Source: Allobosea sp. CS1GBMeth4
GTDB taxonomy: Bacteria > Pseudomonadota > Alphaproteobacteria > Rhizobiales > Beijerinckiaceae
Direction of reading: 5' to 3'
Assembly: GCF_900185715.1 (NCBI RefSeq)
Contig: NZ_FYAS01000009.1
Span: 96,529-160,528, forward strand
DNA: 64,000 nucleotides
The position numbers were made by a program, and so were the translations under genes. Positions 1 to 7,898 of the stretch are shown here, piece after piece; positions within the stretch are counted from its first letter, which is position 1, and every line of letters begins with the position of its first letter. The notes below the pieces were generated by a model. That model was not told the origin of the DNA and searched no databases. It saw only the letters and a program-made list of their open reading frames with translations.

Positions 1-406
1 CTACCACGAGCTGACGGCACTGGCGGAGCGGCTCGAGCGCGTCGCCAACGCCACCGTGCGCGTCACCGAATGGAACGGTGAAGTGGTCTTCCTGCACGAG
101 GTCGTGCCTGGCGCGGCCGACCGCTCCTACGGCATCCAGGTCGCCAAGCTTGCCGGGCTGCCGCCGGCCGTGGTCGAGCGTGCCCGCGCCATTCTCTCGG
201 AGCTGGAGAAGAGCGAGCGCGAGAAGCCGGTCGCGGCGCTGGTCGACGACTTGCCGCTCTTCGCCGTGCAGATGCGCAAGCCGGCGCCCGTCGCGCCCGC
301 CGCCGGCCCCGATGAATTGCGCGAGGCGCTCCGGGCGCTCGATCCCGACGAGATGACCCCGCGCCAGGCGCTGGAGGCGCTCTACCGGCTCAAGCGGCTC
401 GGCTGA
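1..406 (+). CDS. mutS: DNA mismatch repair protein MutS, C-terminal end (5' truncated by window)
   Basis: This is the last 134 or so codons of MutS, which recognises mismatches and starts methyl-independent or strand-directed repair. The frame enters at base 2, and everything upstream lies outside the window. Visible are the end of the ATPase/dimer domain ([20 protein letters not shown] followed by [12 protein letters not shown]) and the short C-terminal segment ending in YRLKRLG that in MutS1 proteins mediates higher-order association. The SYGI..A..AGLP pattern is diagnostic of MutS1. Its stop lies 25 bases inside the 3' end of the convergent flavoprotein gene. Confidence 0.93.
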   Translation, partial: YHELTALAERLERVANATVRVTEWNGEVVFLHEVVPGAADRSYGIQVAKLAGLPPAVVERARAILSELEKSEREKPVAALVDDLPLFAVQMRKPAPVAPAAGPDELREALRALDPDEMTPRQALEALYRLKRLG

Positions 407-1668
407 GTGTCATTCCGGGCTTGGGCCTCCGGCCCGCCCCGGAATGATGGCGAGGTTCCGTGGAGGAACCGCCCGATCCCCTCCGCCGCCGCGACGCCGG
501 TCGCGAAGCAGGCCTGGAGCAGATAGCCGCCGGTCGGCGCCTCCCAGTCCATCATCTCGCCGGCTACGAAGACGCCCGGCAGGCGCTTCAGCATGAAGTC
601 CGGATCGATCTCATCGGCCCTGATGCCGCCGGCGGTCGAGATCGCCCGCGCGAGCGAAGCCATGCCGGTGAGCCGCAAGGGAGCGGCCTTGATCAGCCGG
701 GCAAGCGCCGCTGGCTCGGCCGGCAGCGGCCCGCGCGCCGTCTCGCGCAGCACCGCGGCAGCCACCGGCGAGAGCCCGGCCGCCTTGCGCAGATGGTTGC
801 TCAGCGTCTCGCCCGGGCGGCGCCTGGCCAGCCGGCCGGCGAGCTCGGACTCGGTCAGGTCTGGACGCAGGTCGATGGTCAGCACCGCCCCGCCGCCGCG
901 CGCGATCGCGTCGCGCAGCGCGCCCGCCAGGGCGTATACCGCCCCGCCCTCGATACCGCCGGCGTCGATCATCGCCTCGCCGGGCACGCGGCGTCCATCG
1001 AAACCGAGCGCTATACGCTTCAATGGTAAGCCGGCAAAGCGGTCACGCATCAGGGGCGACCAGGCGACGGCGAAGCCGGCATTGGCGGGGCGCAGCGGGG
1101 CGATCGCGACGCCCTTCCGGGCCAGCAGCCCGACCCAGGAGCCGTCAGCCCCGAGTCGCGGCCAGCTCGCCCCGCCCAGGGCCAGCAGGGTCGCGCGCGG
1201 CGTGACGGTCTCCTCGCCCCCGGCCCGTGTCACGAGGCGCAGTGCGCCGCTCTCGTCCCAGCCGGTCCAGAGCCGGCCGGTATGCAGCGCGACGCCGAGC
1301 CGGCCGAGCCGCGCGAGCCAGGCGCGCAGCAGCGGCGAGGCCTTCATCGCCTTCGGGAAGATGCGCCCGCTCGAACCGACGAAGCTCCGCGCTCCGAGCC
1401 CGTCTGCCCAGTCGCGCAGCGCCTGCGGCGGGAAGGCGCGGATCGCCGGCTCCAGCCAGGAGCGGGCCTCGCCATAGCGCGCGAGGAACGCCTCGAGCGG
1501 TTCGGAATGCGTCAGGTTGAGCCCGCCGCGGCCGGCGAGCAGGAACTTGCGCGCCGGCGCGGCCATGCGCTCGTAGATCGCGACGCGATGGCCGGCTTCG
1601 GCCAGGCGCTCGGCCGCGATCAGCCCGGCCGGCCCCGCGCCGACGACGGCGACGTCCGGGTCGCTCAA
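382..1668 (-). CDS. HI0933-like NAD(P)/FAD-dependent oxidoreductase (TIGR03862-type flavoprotein)
   Basis: Predicted 428-aa flavoprotein of the HI0933/BaiN superfamily; the substrate is unknown. An N-terminal Rossmann GAGPAG (residues 10-15) binds FAD. It is followed by the family GRGGLNLTH segment, and the C-terminus has the FAD-contacting [11 protein letters not shown] and [14 protein letters not shown] blocks. I place the start at TTG 1668-1666, because no ATG or GTG lies in frame between it and the guaC interior and [14 protein letters not shown] begins right where the family begins. That TTG shares two bases with the guaC stop (TTGA), implying translational coupling to guaC. The last ~20 residues are encoded by an intergenic palindrome and are probably not conserved. 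Confidence 0.85.
   Translation of the reverse strand: MSDPDVAVVGAGPAGLIAAERLAEAGHRVAIYERMAAPARKFLLAGRGGLNLTHSEPLEAFLARYGEARSWLEPAIRAFPPQALRDWADGLGARSFVGSSGRIFPKAMKASPLLRAWLARLGRLGVALHTGRLWTGWDESGALRLVTRAGGEETVTPRATLLALGGASWPRLGADGSWVGLLARKGVAIAPLRPANAGFAVAWSPLMRDRFAGLPLKRIALGFDGRRVPGEAMIDAGGIEGGAVYALAGALRDAIARGGGAVLTIDLRPDLTESELAGRLARRRPGETLSNHLRKAAGLSPVAAAVLRETARGPLPAEPAALARLIKAAPLRLTGMASLARAISTAGGIRADEIDPDFMLKRLPGVFVAGEMMDWEAPTGGYLLQACFATGVAAAEGIGRFLHGTSPSFRGGPEAQARNDTQPSRLSR
410..447. repeat. intergenic palindrome at the mutS/flavoprotein convergence
   Basis: TCATTCCGGG (410-419) pairs with CCCGGAATGA (438-447), and the GGGCC/GGCCC in between can extend the stem. The element resembles the other palindromes at gene ends in this window and probably acts as a bidirectional terminator. 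It lies inside the last codons of the flavoprotein frame, so the C-terminal tail of that protein is encoded by the element. Confidence 0.6.
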
Positions 1669-2708
1669 TTGCCGAACACGGTGTTGAGCTGGGCGCCGAC
1701 CATGATGAAGGTGGTGCGTTTCGACATCTCCTTGAGCCGAACCGCGCCGATATAGGTCATCGCCGAGCGCACGCCGCCCATGATCTCCTGCATGGTGCCC
1801 TCGACCGGGCCGCGATAGGGCACCTCGACGGTCTTGCCTTCCGAGGCCCGGTATGTGGCGACGCCGCCGGAATAGCGCTTCATCGCCGTGTCGGAGGACA
1901 TGCCGTAGAAGATCATCGCGACCGGCACCGTCTCGCCGTTCCGCTCCTCGTAACGGATCTCGCCCTCGCACTCGTCGTGGCCGGCGAGCATGCCGCCCAT
2001 CATCACGAAATCGGCGCCGCCGCCATAGGCCTTGGCGACGTCGCCCGGCACGGTCAGTCCCCCGTCGCCGCAGACCAGGCCCTTGAGGCCATGCGCCGCG
2101 TCGGCGCATTCGATGATCGCCGAGAGCTGCGGGTAGCCGACGCCCGTCATCTTGCGGGTGGTGCAGACCGAGCCCGGGCCGATGCCGACCTTGACGATGT
2201 CGGCGCCGGCGAGGATCAGCGCCTCGGTCATGTCGCCGGTGACGACGTTGCCGGCCATGATCGCCGCGTTGGGGAAGGCATCGCGCGTCGCCTTGACCGT
2301 GTCGACGAACTTCTCCGTGTAGCCATTGGCGACGTCGAGGCAGATCTTGTCGATCGGCGCCTCGGCGTTGACCGCCTTGAGCTTGCGATGGTCGGCCTCG
2401 GTGGTCCCGAGCGAATAGAAGGCGTTGGCCGAGCCGGGCTCCCGGAAGAAGCCGATCAGCTCATCGGCGTCGTAATGCTTGTGCAGCGCCACCATGGCGC
2501 CGTGCTTCAGCAGGGCGCGCGCCATCGCCATCGTGCCGACCACGTCCATGTTGGCGGCGATCAGCGGGAAGCCGGTCCATTCCCGGCCGGTATGCGCGAA
2601 GCGGAAGCTCCTGGTCACGTCGACATGGGCGCGGCTGCCGAGCGTCGAGCGCTTCGGCCGGATCAGCACGTCGCGGAAGTCGAGCTTCGGATCGTTCTCG
2701 ATGCGCAT
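1665..2708 (-). CDS. guaC: GMP reductase
   Basis: NADPH-dependent GMP reductase converts GMP to IMP and ammonia in purine salvage. The 347-aa product matches the usual GuaC length and lacks the CBS pair found in IMP dehydrogenases (about 490 aa). The nucleophile loop [11 protein letters not shown] (Cys182) and the [10 protein letters not shown] and [13 protein letters not shown] segments are intact. I use the ATG at 2708 ([15 protein letters not shown]), the conserved family N-terminus; an open frame continues to an ATG at 2780, but the extra 24 codons look non-coding. The downstream flavoprotein is coupled through a TTGA overlap. Confidence 0.93.
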   Translation of the reverse strand: MRIENDPKLDFRDVLIRPKRSTLGSRAHVDVTRSFRFAHTGREWTGFPLIAANMDVVGTMAMARALLKHGAMVALHKHYDADELIGFFREPGSANAFYSLGTTEADHRKLKAVNAEAPIDKICLDVANGYTEKFVDTVKATRDAFPNAAIMAGNVVTGDMTEALILAGADIVKVGIGPGSVCTTRKMTGVGYPQLSAIIECADAAHGLKGLVCGDGGLTVPGDVAKAYGGGADFVMMGGMLAGHDECEGEIRYEERNGETVPVAMIFYGMSSDTAMKRYSGGVATYRASEGKTVEVPYRGPVEGTMQEIMGGVRSAMTYIGAVRLKEMSKRTTFIMVGAQLNTVFGN

Positions 2709-2880
2709 GGTTGAAGGCTCCGGCAGCTGGCGCAGAGGGTGGGAATGGCGCACGCGGCCGAGGAGCGTGCCGGGGTTCATAGCCGTTCCGCACCCCCGGA
2801 AGCAATGCGCCGGCGCGGGCGGAGTTCCGGCGAGAACGCTTTAGCGATCGCTGAAGTTTTTCCTGGACACGCCTCATGCC

Positions 2881-2897
2881 TCAAGATACTTAAGCGT
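2881..2897. promoter_or_regulatory. AT-rich dyad overlapping the start of the ArsR gene
   Basis: The bases around ATACTTAAGCGTAT form an imperfect dyad around CTTAAG, in a GC-rich neighbourhood and directly at the start of an ArsR-type repressor gene. ArsR proteins usually bind such AT-rich dyads at their own promoters, so this may be the autoregulatory operator. The assignment is inferred from position and symmetry only. Confidence 0.35.
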
Positions 2898-3251
2898 ATG
2901 CTTCACCAACCGGACCAGCTCGACCTCATGTTCCAGGCGCTGGCGGATCCGAACCGCCGGCAGATGGTGCAGCGGCTCTGCGAGGGGCCGGCGAGCGTCA
3001 GCGAGCTCGCCCGGCCGCTCGAGATGACGCTCTCGGCGGTGGTGCAGCATCTGTCCGTGCTCGAAGCGGCGGGGCTGGTGCGCTCGCAGAAGATCGGGCG
3101 GGTCCGCACCTGCCGGCTCGACACGCAGGCGCTGCGGGCTGCGGAGGGCTGGATCAGCGAGCGCCGCGCCCTGTGGGAGCGCCGTTTCGACCGGCTCGGC
3201 GCTCTTCTCGCCGAGCAGGACGGAACTCTGGAGACAGGAGAAAAAGCATGA
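2898..3251 (+). CDS. ArsR/SmtB-family winged-helix transcriptional regulator
   Basis: A 117-aa winged helix-turn-helix repressor. It reads LMFQALADPNRRQMVQRL, then the recognition region SVSELARPLEMTLSAVVQHL, then a wing (VRSQKIGRVRTCRLD). There are no CxC or similar metal-site cysteines, so it belongs with the non-metal SdpR-like ArsR group normally paired with an AHSA1/SRPBCC protein. That partner follows with an ATGA overlap. The start at 2898 is the first ATG in frame with the domain; longer readings would cross the guaC promoter region. It likely represses its own two-gene operon. Confidence 0.88.
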   Translation: MLHQPDQLDLMFQALADPNRRQMVQRLCEGPASVSELARPLEMTLSAVVQHLSVLEAAGLVRSQKIGRVRTCRLDTQALRAAEGWISERRALWERRFDRLGALLAEQDGTLETGEKA

Positions 3252-3721
3252 TCGAACGGACCGTCGTCCATGCCGACTTCAGCATCGAGCGCCGCTACGG
3301 CACGAGCCCGGCGCGCGTTTTCGCCGCCTTTGCCGATCCGGTCGCCAAGCGGCGCTGGTCGACCTGCCATGACGAAAGCGGGCTCGGCGCCTACAGCCTC
3401 GATTTCCGGGAGGGCGGGTTCGAGACGATGCGCGGCGCACCGGGGCCGGACGGAATCTACGCGATGCGGGCGGTCTATCACGAGATCGTGCCGCAGGAGC
3501 GCATCGTCTATTCCTACGAGATGTTCCGCGACGCGCTGCGCCTCTCCGTGTCGCTGGTGACGCTCGAATTCCGAGGCGACGGCGGCGGCACCCGCCTCGT
3601 CTTCACCGAACAGTCCGCTTTCCTCGACGGCCACGACACGCCGCAGGCGCGCGAGCAGGGCACCGGCATCGGCCTCGACCGGCTCGCCGAGGAACTCGCG
3701 CGCGCGCCCGCCACCGCCTGA
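3248..3721 (+). CDS. SRPBCC (AHSA1-like) family protein
   Basis: A 157-aa START-like helix-grip protein. The N-terminal IERRYGTSPARVFAAFADP and C-terminal EQGTGIGLDRLAEEL helices are typical of the Aha1 C-terminal-domain family, which binds small hydrophobic ligands; here the ligand is unknown. It overlaps the upstream ArsR gene by four bases (ATGA), so the two are co-translated. ArsR-SRPBCC pairs are common in Actinobacteria and alphaproteobacteria, where the second protein is usually annotated as an activator of HSP90 ATPase, generally without evidence. Confidence 0.87.
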   Translation: MIERTVVHADFSIERRYGTSPARVFAAFADPVAKRRWSTCHDESGLGAYSLDFREGGFETMRGAPGPDGIYAMRAVYHEIVPQERIVYSYEMFRDALRLSVSLVTLEFRGDGGGTRLVFTEQSAFLDGHDTPQAREQGTGIGLDRLAEELARAPATA

Positions 3722-3782
3722 ACGCTCCGGCCAGCTTCGATCTCTCAACCCGCGCCGCCTCGGCGGGCAGGAAGGACCAGCC

Positions 3783-4457
3783 ATGTCCCTGACGCTCTAT
3801 TTCCACCCGCTCTCCTGCTTCTGCCAGAAGGTGCTGATCGCGCTCTACGAGAACGGCACGTCGTTCACGCCCAGCTTCGTCGATTTCGGCGACACCGCCG
3901 AGCGGGCCGAGTTCCTTCGGCTCTGGCCGATCGGCAAGTTCCCGCTGCTGCGGGATGCGAGCCGCGATCGGCTGGTTCCCGAGAGCAGCCTGATCATCGA
4001 ATATCTGGCCCTGCATCATCGCGGATCGGCGCCGCTGCTTCCGCCCGATCCGGATCGGGCGCTCGAGGTCCGCCGGCTCGACCGGCTCGTCGACGGCTAT
4101 GTCGCGCAGCCCATGCAGAAGATCGTGCTCGACCGCATCCGGCCCGCCGATCGCAAGGATCCGCACGGCGTCGGCGAAGCCCGGGAGATGCTGAGCCGCG
4201 CCTATGGCGTGCTGGAGGCCGAGCTCGATGGCCGCAGCTGGGCGGCGGGCGAGCGCTTCACCATGGCCGATTGCGCGGCTGCGCCGGCCCTGTTCTATGC
4301 CGAGCGATGCCTCTCCTTCCAGGACAGCCATCCGCGCCTCGCCGCCTATTTCGAGCGCCTGCGGACCCGGCCTTCCTTCGTCCGGGTCCTCGCCGAGGCC
4401 GAGCCCTATTTCCGGTTCTTCCCGCGCGAAGACGGCGACGCCGAGCTTCGGCGCTAG
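3783..4457 (+). CDS. glutathione S-transferase family protein
   Basis: A 224-aa cytosolic GST. The N-terminal thioredoxin fold (LTLYFHPLSCFCQKVLIALYE) carries Ser/Cys candidates at the active site, and the glutathione-binding ESSLIIEYL motif lies near residue 70. The all-alpha C-terminal domain has FTMADCAAAPALFYAE, the N-capping box of GSTs. The substrate is unknown. It follows the ArsR/SRPBCC pair by 61 bases on the same strand and may be read with them. The HxlR gene after it is convergent, with one base between the stops. Confidence 0.9.
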   Translation: MSLTLYFHPLSCFCQKVLIALYENGTSFTPSFVDFGDTAERAEFLRLWPIGKFPLLRDASRDRLVPESSLIIEYLALHHRGSAPLLPPDPDRALEVRRLDRLVDGYVAQPMQKIVLDRIRPADRKDPHGVGEAREMLSRAYGVLEAELDGRSWAAGERFTMADCAAAPALFYAERCLSFQDSHPRLAAYFERLRTRPSFVRVLAEAEPYFRFFPREDGDAELRR

Positions 4458-4458
4458 C

Positions 4459-4977
4459 TCAGCCGGCGATCCGGGCCTCCGACGCCTGCCGTGCCACGAC
4501 CTCCTCATAGGCCGCGCGCAGCCGCTCCAGCACGCGCGGGCCGTCATGGCGGCGCGGTATGCCGAGATGGCTCTCGCGCAGTTCGTCGATGAAATCGTCG
4601 AGCAGGGATTGCCCCCCCTCCTGCAGGATCTGCGCGCGCACCGCCAGCTCCGGCGTCACCGGCTGGAAGCGCAGGCCCCAATGCGACAGCTGCGCCAGCA
4701 CGGGCAGCAGCTGGATGCCCTTCTCGGTCAGGCTGTAGATCGCCTTCTGCTTATGGCTCGGATCATCCGCCCTGGTCAGGATGCCCTGGGCCAGCAGCGT
4801 CTTCAGCCGGTCGGCGAGGATGTTGGAGGAGATGCCTTCCTGCGAATTCAGCAGCAGCTCGCGGAAATGTCGGCGATTGCCGAACATCATGTCGCGCAGC
4901 ACCAGCAGGCTCCAGGCGTCTCCGACGACTTCCAGCGTCAGGTTGATCGGGCAGCCCGAGCGGGGATGGGCGGTCAT
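4459..4977 (-). CDS. HxlR-family transcriptional regulator
   Basis: A 172-aa MarR-like winged-helix regulator. The family N-terminus CPINLTLEVVGDAWSLLVLR is present, including the N-terminal Cys used for redox or electrophile sensing in HypR/QorR-type members. It is followed by FRELL...GISSNILADRLKTL. The C-terminal ~60 residues extend beyond the usual 110-120 aa family length and are helical. The gene is divergent from the ABC gene beginning at 5162, and its stop nearly touches that of the GST gene. A GST target is plausible but only inferred. Confidence 0.88.
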   Translation of the reverse strand: MTAHPRSGCPINLTLEVVGDAWSLLVLRDMMFGNRRHFRELLLNSQEGISSNILADRLKTLLAQGILTRADDPSHKQKAIYSLTEKGIQLLPVLAQLSHWGLRFQPVTPELAVRAQILQEGGQSLLDDFIDELRESHLGIPRRHDGPRVLERLRAAYEEVVARQASEARIAG

Positions 4978-5161
4978 CGCAATCTCCGGAAAACCGCTTG
5001 CAATATCGCATCGGTCTGGGGCTCTTGCAACCGTTCCGCGGCCGCTCGCCCGCCATTCACCCGCAGTTCATCCCCGACCGGTTATCCGGCATGATGGCGA
5101 CGTCCGGACCGGGAAGACCCGGCTGGCGTCGCCTCCATCGATCCGGGGGGATCTCTCGACC

Positions 5162-6997
5162 GTGCTCGAGGCCGTCGACCAGCCAGTCGAAGCCGGCCCG
5201 CCATCCGATTGGCAGGTCGCCAGCAGCTTCGCCCGCCTCACCGGCGACTTCTGGCGCGGCCGCACCGCCGGACGAGCCTGGTTCTGGTCGCTCTCGCTGG
5301 CGGGCGCGATCATCCTCTCGGTCTTCGCCAACGTCACCGTCAACCGCTGGAACGGCTGGTTCTTCGACGCGCTCGAGAAGAAGGACGGCGAGAGCGCCCT
5401 GATCGCCATGGCGGTCTTTCCTGTCCTGGTGCTGATCGCGGCCGGGCTCGGCGTCGTCATCCTGATCTCGCGCGAGACCTTCCAGGTGCATTGGCGCGCC
5501 CATGTCACCGCCAGGCTCGCCGACGGCTGGATCGGCGAGCGGAGGTTCTACCGGCTCGTACTCTCCGGCTACGAGCCGGCCAATCCGGAATACCGGATCG
5601 CCGACGATGTCCGCTGGGCGACCGAGCCGGTGGTCGATTTCGCCATCGGCCTGCTTTCGGCGGTGATCACCGCGGTCACCTTCATCGGCATCCTCTGGTC
5701 GATCGGCGGCTCGCTCGGTGTCGAGGCTCACGGCGTCCACTTCGTGATCCCGGCCTACATGGTTCTGGCCGCGATCATCTACGCCGTGCTGGTCTCGGGG
5801 CTGATCACCTGGGTCGGACGGCCGCTGCCGCGCCTGATCGCCGCCCGCAACGAGGGCGAGGCGCGTCTGCGCTTCTCGCTGATGCGCATCCGCGACCATG
5901 GCGAGACGATCGCGCTCTCGCGCGCCGAGACCGGCGAGCGCCGCGCCGTCGCCGTCACCTACGACACGCTGGTCGCGCGCTGGCTCGCCATGATCCGCCA
6001 GCGCGCCCGGCTGACCTGGATCACCAATGGCAGCGGCGCGCTGGTCCCGGTGGTGCCGCTCCTGCTCGCGGCGCCGAAATATCTCTCCGGCGCGATGTCG
6101 CTCGGCGACGTCGTCCAGGTCGCCGCCGCCTTCGTCGCCGTGCAGAACGCCTTCAACTGGGTGCTCGACAATTTCATGCGCATCGCCGAATGGCTGGCCT
6201 CGGCGCGGCGTGTCGACGAGTTGGCGCAGGCCTTGCGGGCGATCGAGGCCGGCGCCGCGGAGAGCGATATCGCCATCCTCGCCAGCGAGGACGGCGGAGT
6301 GCGCCTGGACGAGCTCACCCTCACCGACCGCGACGGCCGCACCCTGCTCGCCGATTTCTCGACCGCCCTGCCCGCCGGCGCGACGCTGCACGTCGCCGGC
6401 GAACTCGGCCACGGCAAGGCCGCGCTCATCCAGGCGGTCGCCGGCCTCTGGCCCTGGGGCCGCGGCGCCGTGGCGTTGCCGGAGCAGGCGCTCATCGCCG
6501 TGCTGCCGCAGCATCTGCACCTGTCGGAAGGCAGCCTGCGGGTCGCGCTCGATCCCATAGGCGGCCACAGCGATGAGGAGGTGGCCGAGGTGCTGAGGCA
6601 TTACGGGCTTTCCGGGCTGGTGCCGCAGATCGACCTGGCGCGCGACTGGGACAAGGCGCTGACCACCGGAGACCGCCAGCGCCTCGCCCTCGCCCGCGCC
6701 GAGCTGGCGCGCCCCGACATCCTCGTCCTCGACGAGGCCACGAGCGGGCTCGAGACCGAGGCGGCGCTCGACCTGCTGTCGCGGCTGCGCGCGGCGCGGC
6801 CGGAGGCGGTGATGCTGCTGATCGGACAGAGCCCCGGCTTCCCGGAAGCGGCCGACCATCACCTCGTCATGCGTCGCGCCGGCGGCGTCGCCCGCATCGC
6901 CTCGGCCGAGCCCGCGCGCCAGGCCAGGCCCGCCGAAGCCGGCGGCCGCCGCCCGCCCTCAGTCCACCAGCCTTCGAACGGAGCCCCGCCATGCTGA
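5162..6997 (+). CDS. SbmA/BacA-like ABC transporter (fused permease-ATPase) with degenerate ATPase motifs
   Basis: A 611-aa half-transporter of the ABC_membrane_2 (SbmA/BacA/YddA) type. About six membrane segments fall in residues 40-340, with the family motif PEYRIADDVR (143-152), followed by an ABC domain. The ATPase is damaged: the P-loop reads GELGHGKAA (Lys419 kept, Ser/Thr replaced by Ala), the signature is TTGDRQ instead of LSGGE, and the switch His is Gln556 (LLIGQSPGF), while Walker B LVLDEA (Asp524-Glu525) is intact. The GTG at 5162 is the only in-frame start after the divergent HxlR gene that has a G-rich ribosome site (5145-5150). It overlaps the next gene by seven bases. A paralogue at 41335 is intact. 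Confidence 0.85.
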   Translation: MLEAVDQPVEAGPPSDWQVASSFARLTGDFWRGRTAGRAWFWSLSLAGAIILSVFANVTVNRWNGWFFDALEKKDGESALIAMAVFPVLVLIAAGLGVVILISRETFQVHWRAHVTARLADGWIGERRFYRLVLSGYEPANPEYRIADDVRWATEPVVDFAIGLLSAVITAVTFIGILWSIGGSLGVEAHGVHFVIPAYMVLAAIIYAVLVSGLITWVGRPLPRLIAARNEGEARLRFSLMRIRDHGETIALSRAETGERRAVAVTYDTLVARWLAMIRQRARLTWITNGSGALVPVVPLLLAAPKYLSGAMSLGDVVQVAAAFVAVQNAFNWVLDNFMRIAEWLASARRVDELAQALRAIEAGAAESDIAILASEDGGVRLDELTLTDRDGRTLLADFSTALPAGATLHVAGELGHGKAALIQAVAGLWPWGRGAVALPEQALIAVLPQHLHLSEGSLRVALDPIGGHSDEEVAEVLRHYGLSGLVPQIDLARDWDKALTTGDRQRLALARAELARPDILVLDEATSGLETEAALDLLSRLRAARPEAVMLLIGQSPGFPEAADHHLVMRRAGGVARIASAEPARQARPAEAGGRRPPSVHQPSNGAPPC

Positions 6998-7554
6998 ACA
7001 TCTGGGACGTCTATTGGGGACTGCGCGTCGAGCAGTGCCCCTGCGACGTGCATTTCGTCGAGTGGCTCGAGGAGCAGGGCCTGACGGGCAGGCGCATCTA
7101 TCATTTCGGCACCGGCGGCCATCATTATGTCGGCATCCGCTGCGCCGAGCCGGAGCTCGACAACACCGTGCTCGGCATCACCGCCTCGCCCAAGGAATAC
7201 GAGGCCTTCGTCAAGCTCGCGATCGACAATCCGACGATCACCAAGACCTATTCCGCCTATTTCGGCGACATCTACACCAGCAATGCCAGGCTGCTGCCGC
7301 GCTTCGACATCGTCACTCTGTTCCACTCCTGCGAATTCCGCAGCGAGAAGAACGACGTCTATGGGGCGCTGACCGATCTCGAGGTGATGCAGCTCTTCAC
7401 CGACCAGACCGACCCGGGCGGGCATATCCTCTTCTACACCGGCTCCTTCGCCTATGAGGCGGCGCGGCCGATCATCGCGGAATGGGCGGCCTCGCGTGCG
7501 GTCGAGGAGATCGGCGCGTTCAAGACGCTCCGCATCTTCCGCAAGACCGGCTGA
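6991..7554 (+). CDS. uncharacterised protein coupled to the degenerate ABC transporter
   Basis: A 187-aa soluble protein that I do not recognise. No signal peptide or membrane segment is visible. The layout (IYHFGTGGHHYVGIR near residue 35, then FGDIYT, LLPRFDIVTLFHSCEF, and PGGHILFYTGSF) resembles the strand order of a Rossmann or SAM-methyltransferase-like fold, but the usual GxGxG is replaced by GTGGHH, so this is only a guess. Its start lies within the last codons of the ABC gene (seven-base overlap), which implies coupled translation and a shared role. Confidence 0.8.
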   Translation: MLNIWDVYWGLRVEQCPCDVHFVEWLEEQGLTGRRIYHFGTGGHHYVGIRCAEPELDNTVLGITASPKEYEAFVKLAIDNPTITKTYSAYFGDIYTSNARLLPRFDIVTLFHSCEFRSEKNDVYGALTDLEVMQLFTDQTDPGGHILFYTGSFAYEAARPIIAEWAASRAVEEIGAFKTLRIFRKTG

Positions 7555-7576
7555 GGTGCGAGATCGCCTGAGGTAA

Positions 7577-7605
7577 TTGCGCCGGCGGGCGAATGGCGCT
7601 AGCTC
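7577..7605 (+). promoter_or_regulatory. possible sigma-70-type promoter for leader peptide/ABC-F gene
   Basis: TTGCGC (7577-7582), a 17-base spacer, then TAGCTC (7600-7605). The -10 match is poor, so the call rests mostly on position: it would give a transcript beginning around 7612, just before the candidate leader peptide. Confidence 0.25.
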
Positions 7606-7638
7606 TCGCCCGACGACCCACGAACCAGGGAGGGCTGC

Positions 7639-7710
7639 GTGATCACGTTCTTTCGTCACCATCGTCAGCGCGGCCCCGTTCAGGCCCTGCAAGCCGGCTT
7701 GCAGGGCTGA
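7639..7710 (+). CDS. candidate 23-aa leader peptide upstream of the ABC-F gene
   Basis: A GTG-initiated 23-codon frame preceded by AGGGAGGG (7627-7634) at normal spacing, beginning M-ITFFRHHRQRG and ending in QAGLQG before TGA. It lies in a 344-base gap before an ABC-F ATPase gene. A perfect 24-bp palindrome covers its last eight codons. ABC-F resistance genes are often controlled by ribosome stalling on such leader peptides, so an attenuator role is plausible. Not experimentally known; it could also be a chance frame over a hairpin. Confidence 0.45.
   Translation: MITFFRHHRQRGPVQALQAGLQG
7684..7707. repeat. perfect 24-bp palindrome upstream of ABC-F gene
   Basis: GCCCTGCAAGCC at 7684-7695 is followed directly by its exact reverse complement (7696-7707). 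As RNA it gives a 10-bp stem with a CCGG tetraloop. No T-run follows, so it is not a classical Rho-independent terminator. It may be an attenuation hairpin, a stop for the preceding unit, or a protein-binding dyad. Confidence 0.8.
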
Positions 7711-7898
7711 CCGCACAGGCGATCATTTTAGGTCTCTTCCAGGTCTGCCCTTCGTGATGGCGTAGCGCTTCCGAGTCCTGAGCTCGACCCGCTGCGCCTC
7801 ATCCTTTCATCGAGCCAGGCGTTCCGCATTCGCAACGCTCCGGGGCGAGAACCTCGGGCGGATGACGGCGCGCGGCTCGGGCAGTTTCGAGACCGACC

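Noticed and set aside
4978..5161. EcfG promoter before the degenerate ABC gene
   Set aside because: No GGAAC on the plus strand; it thus differs from its intact paralogue in control.
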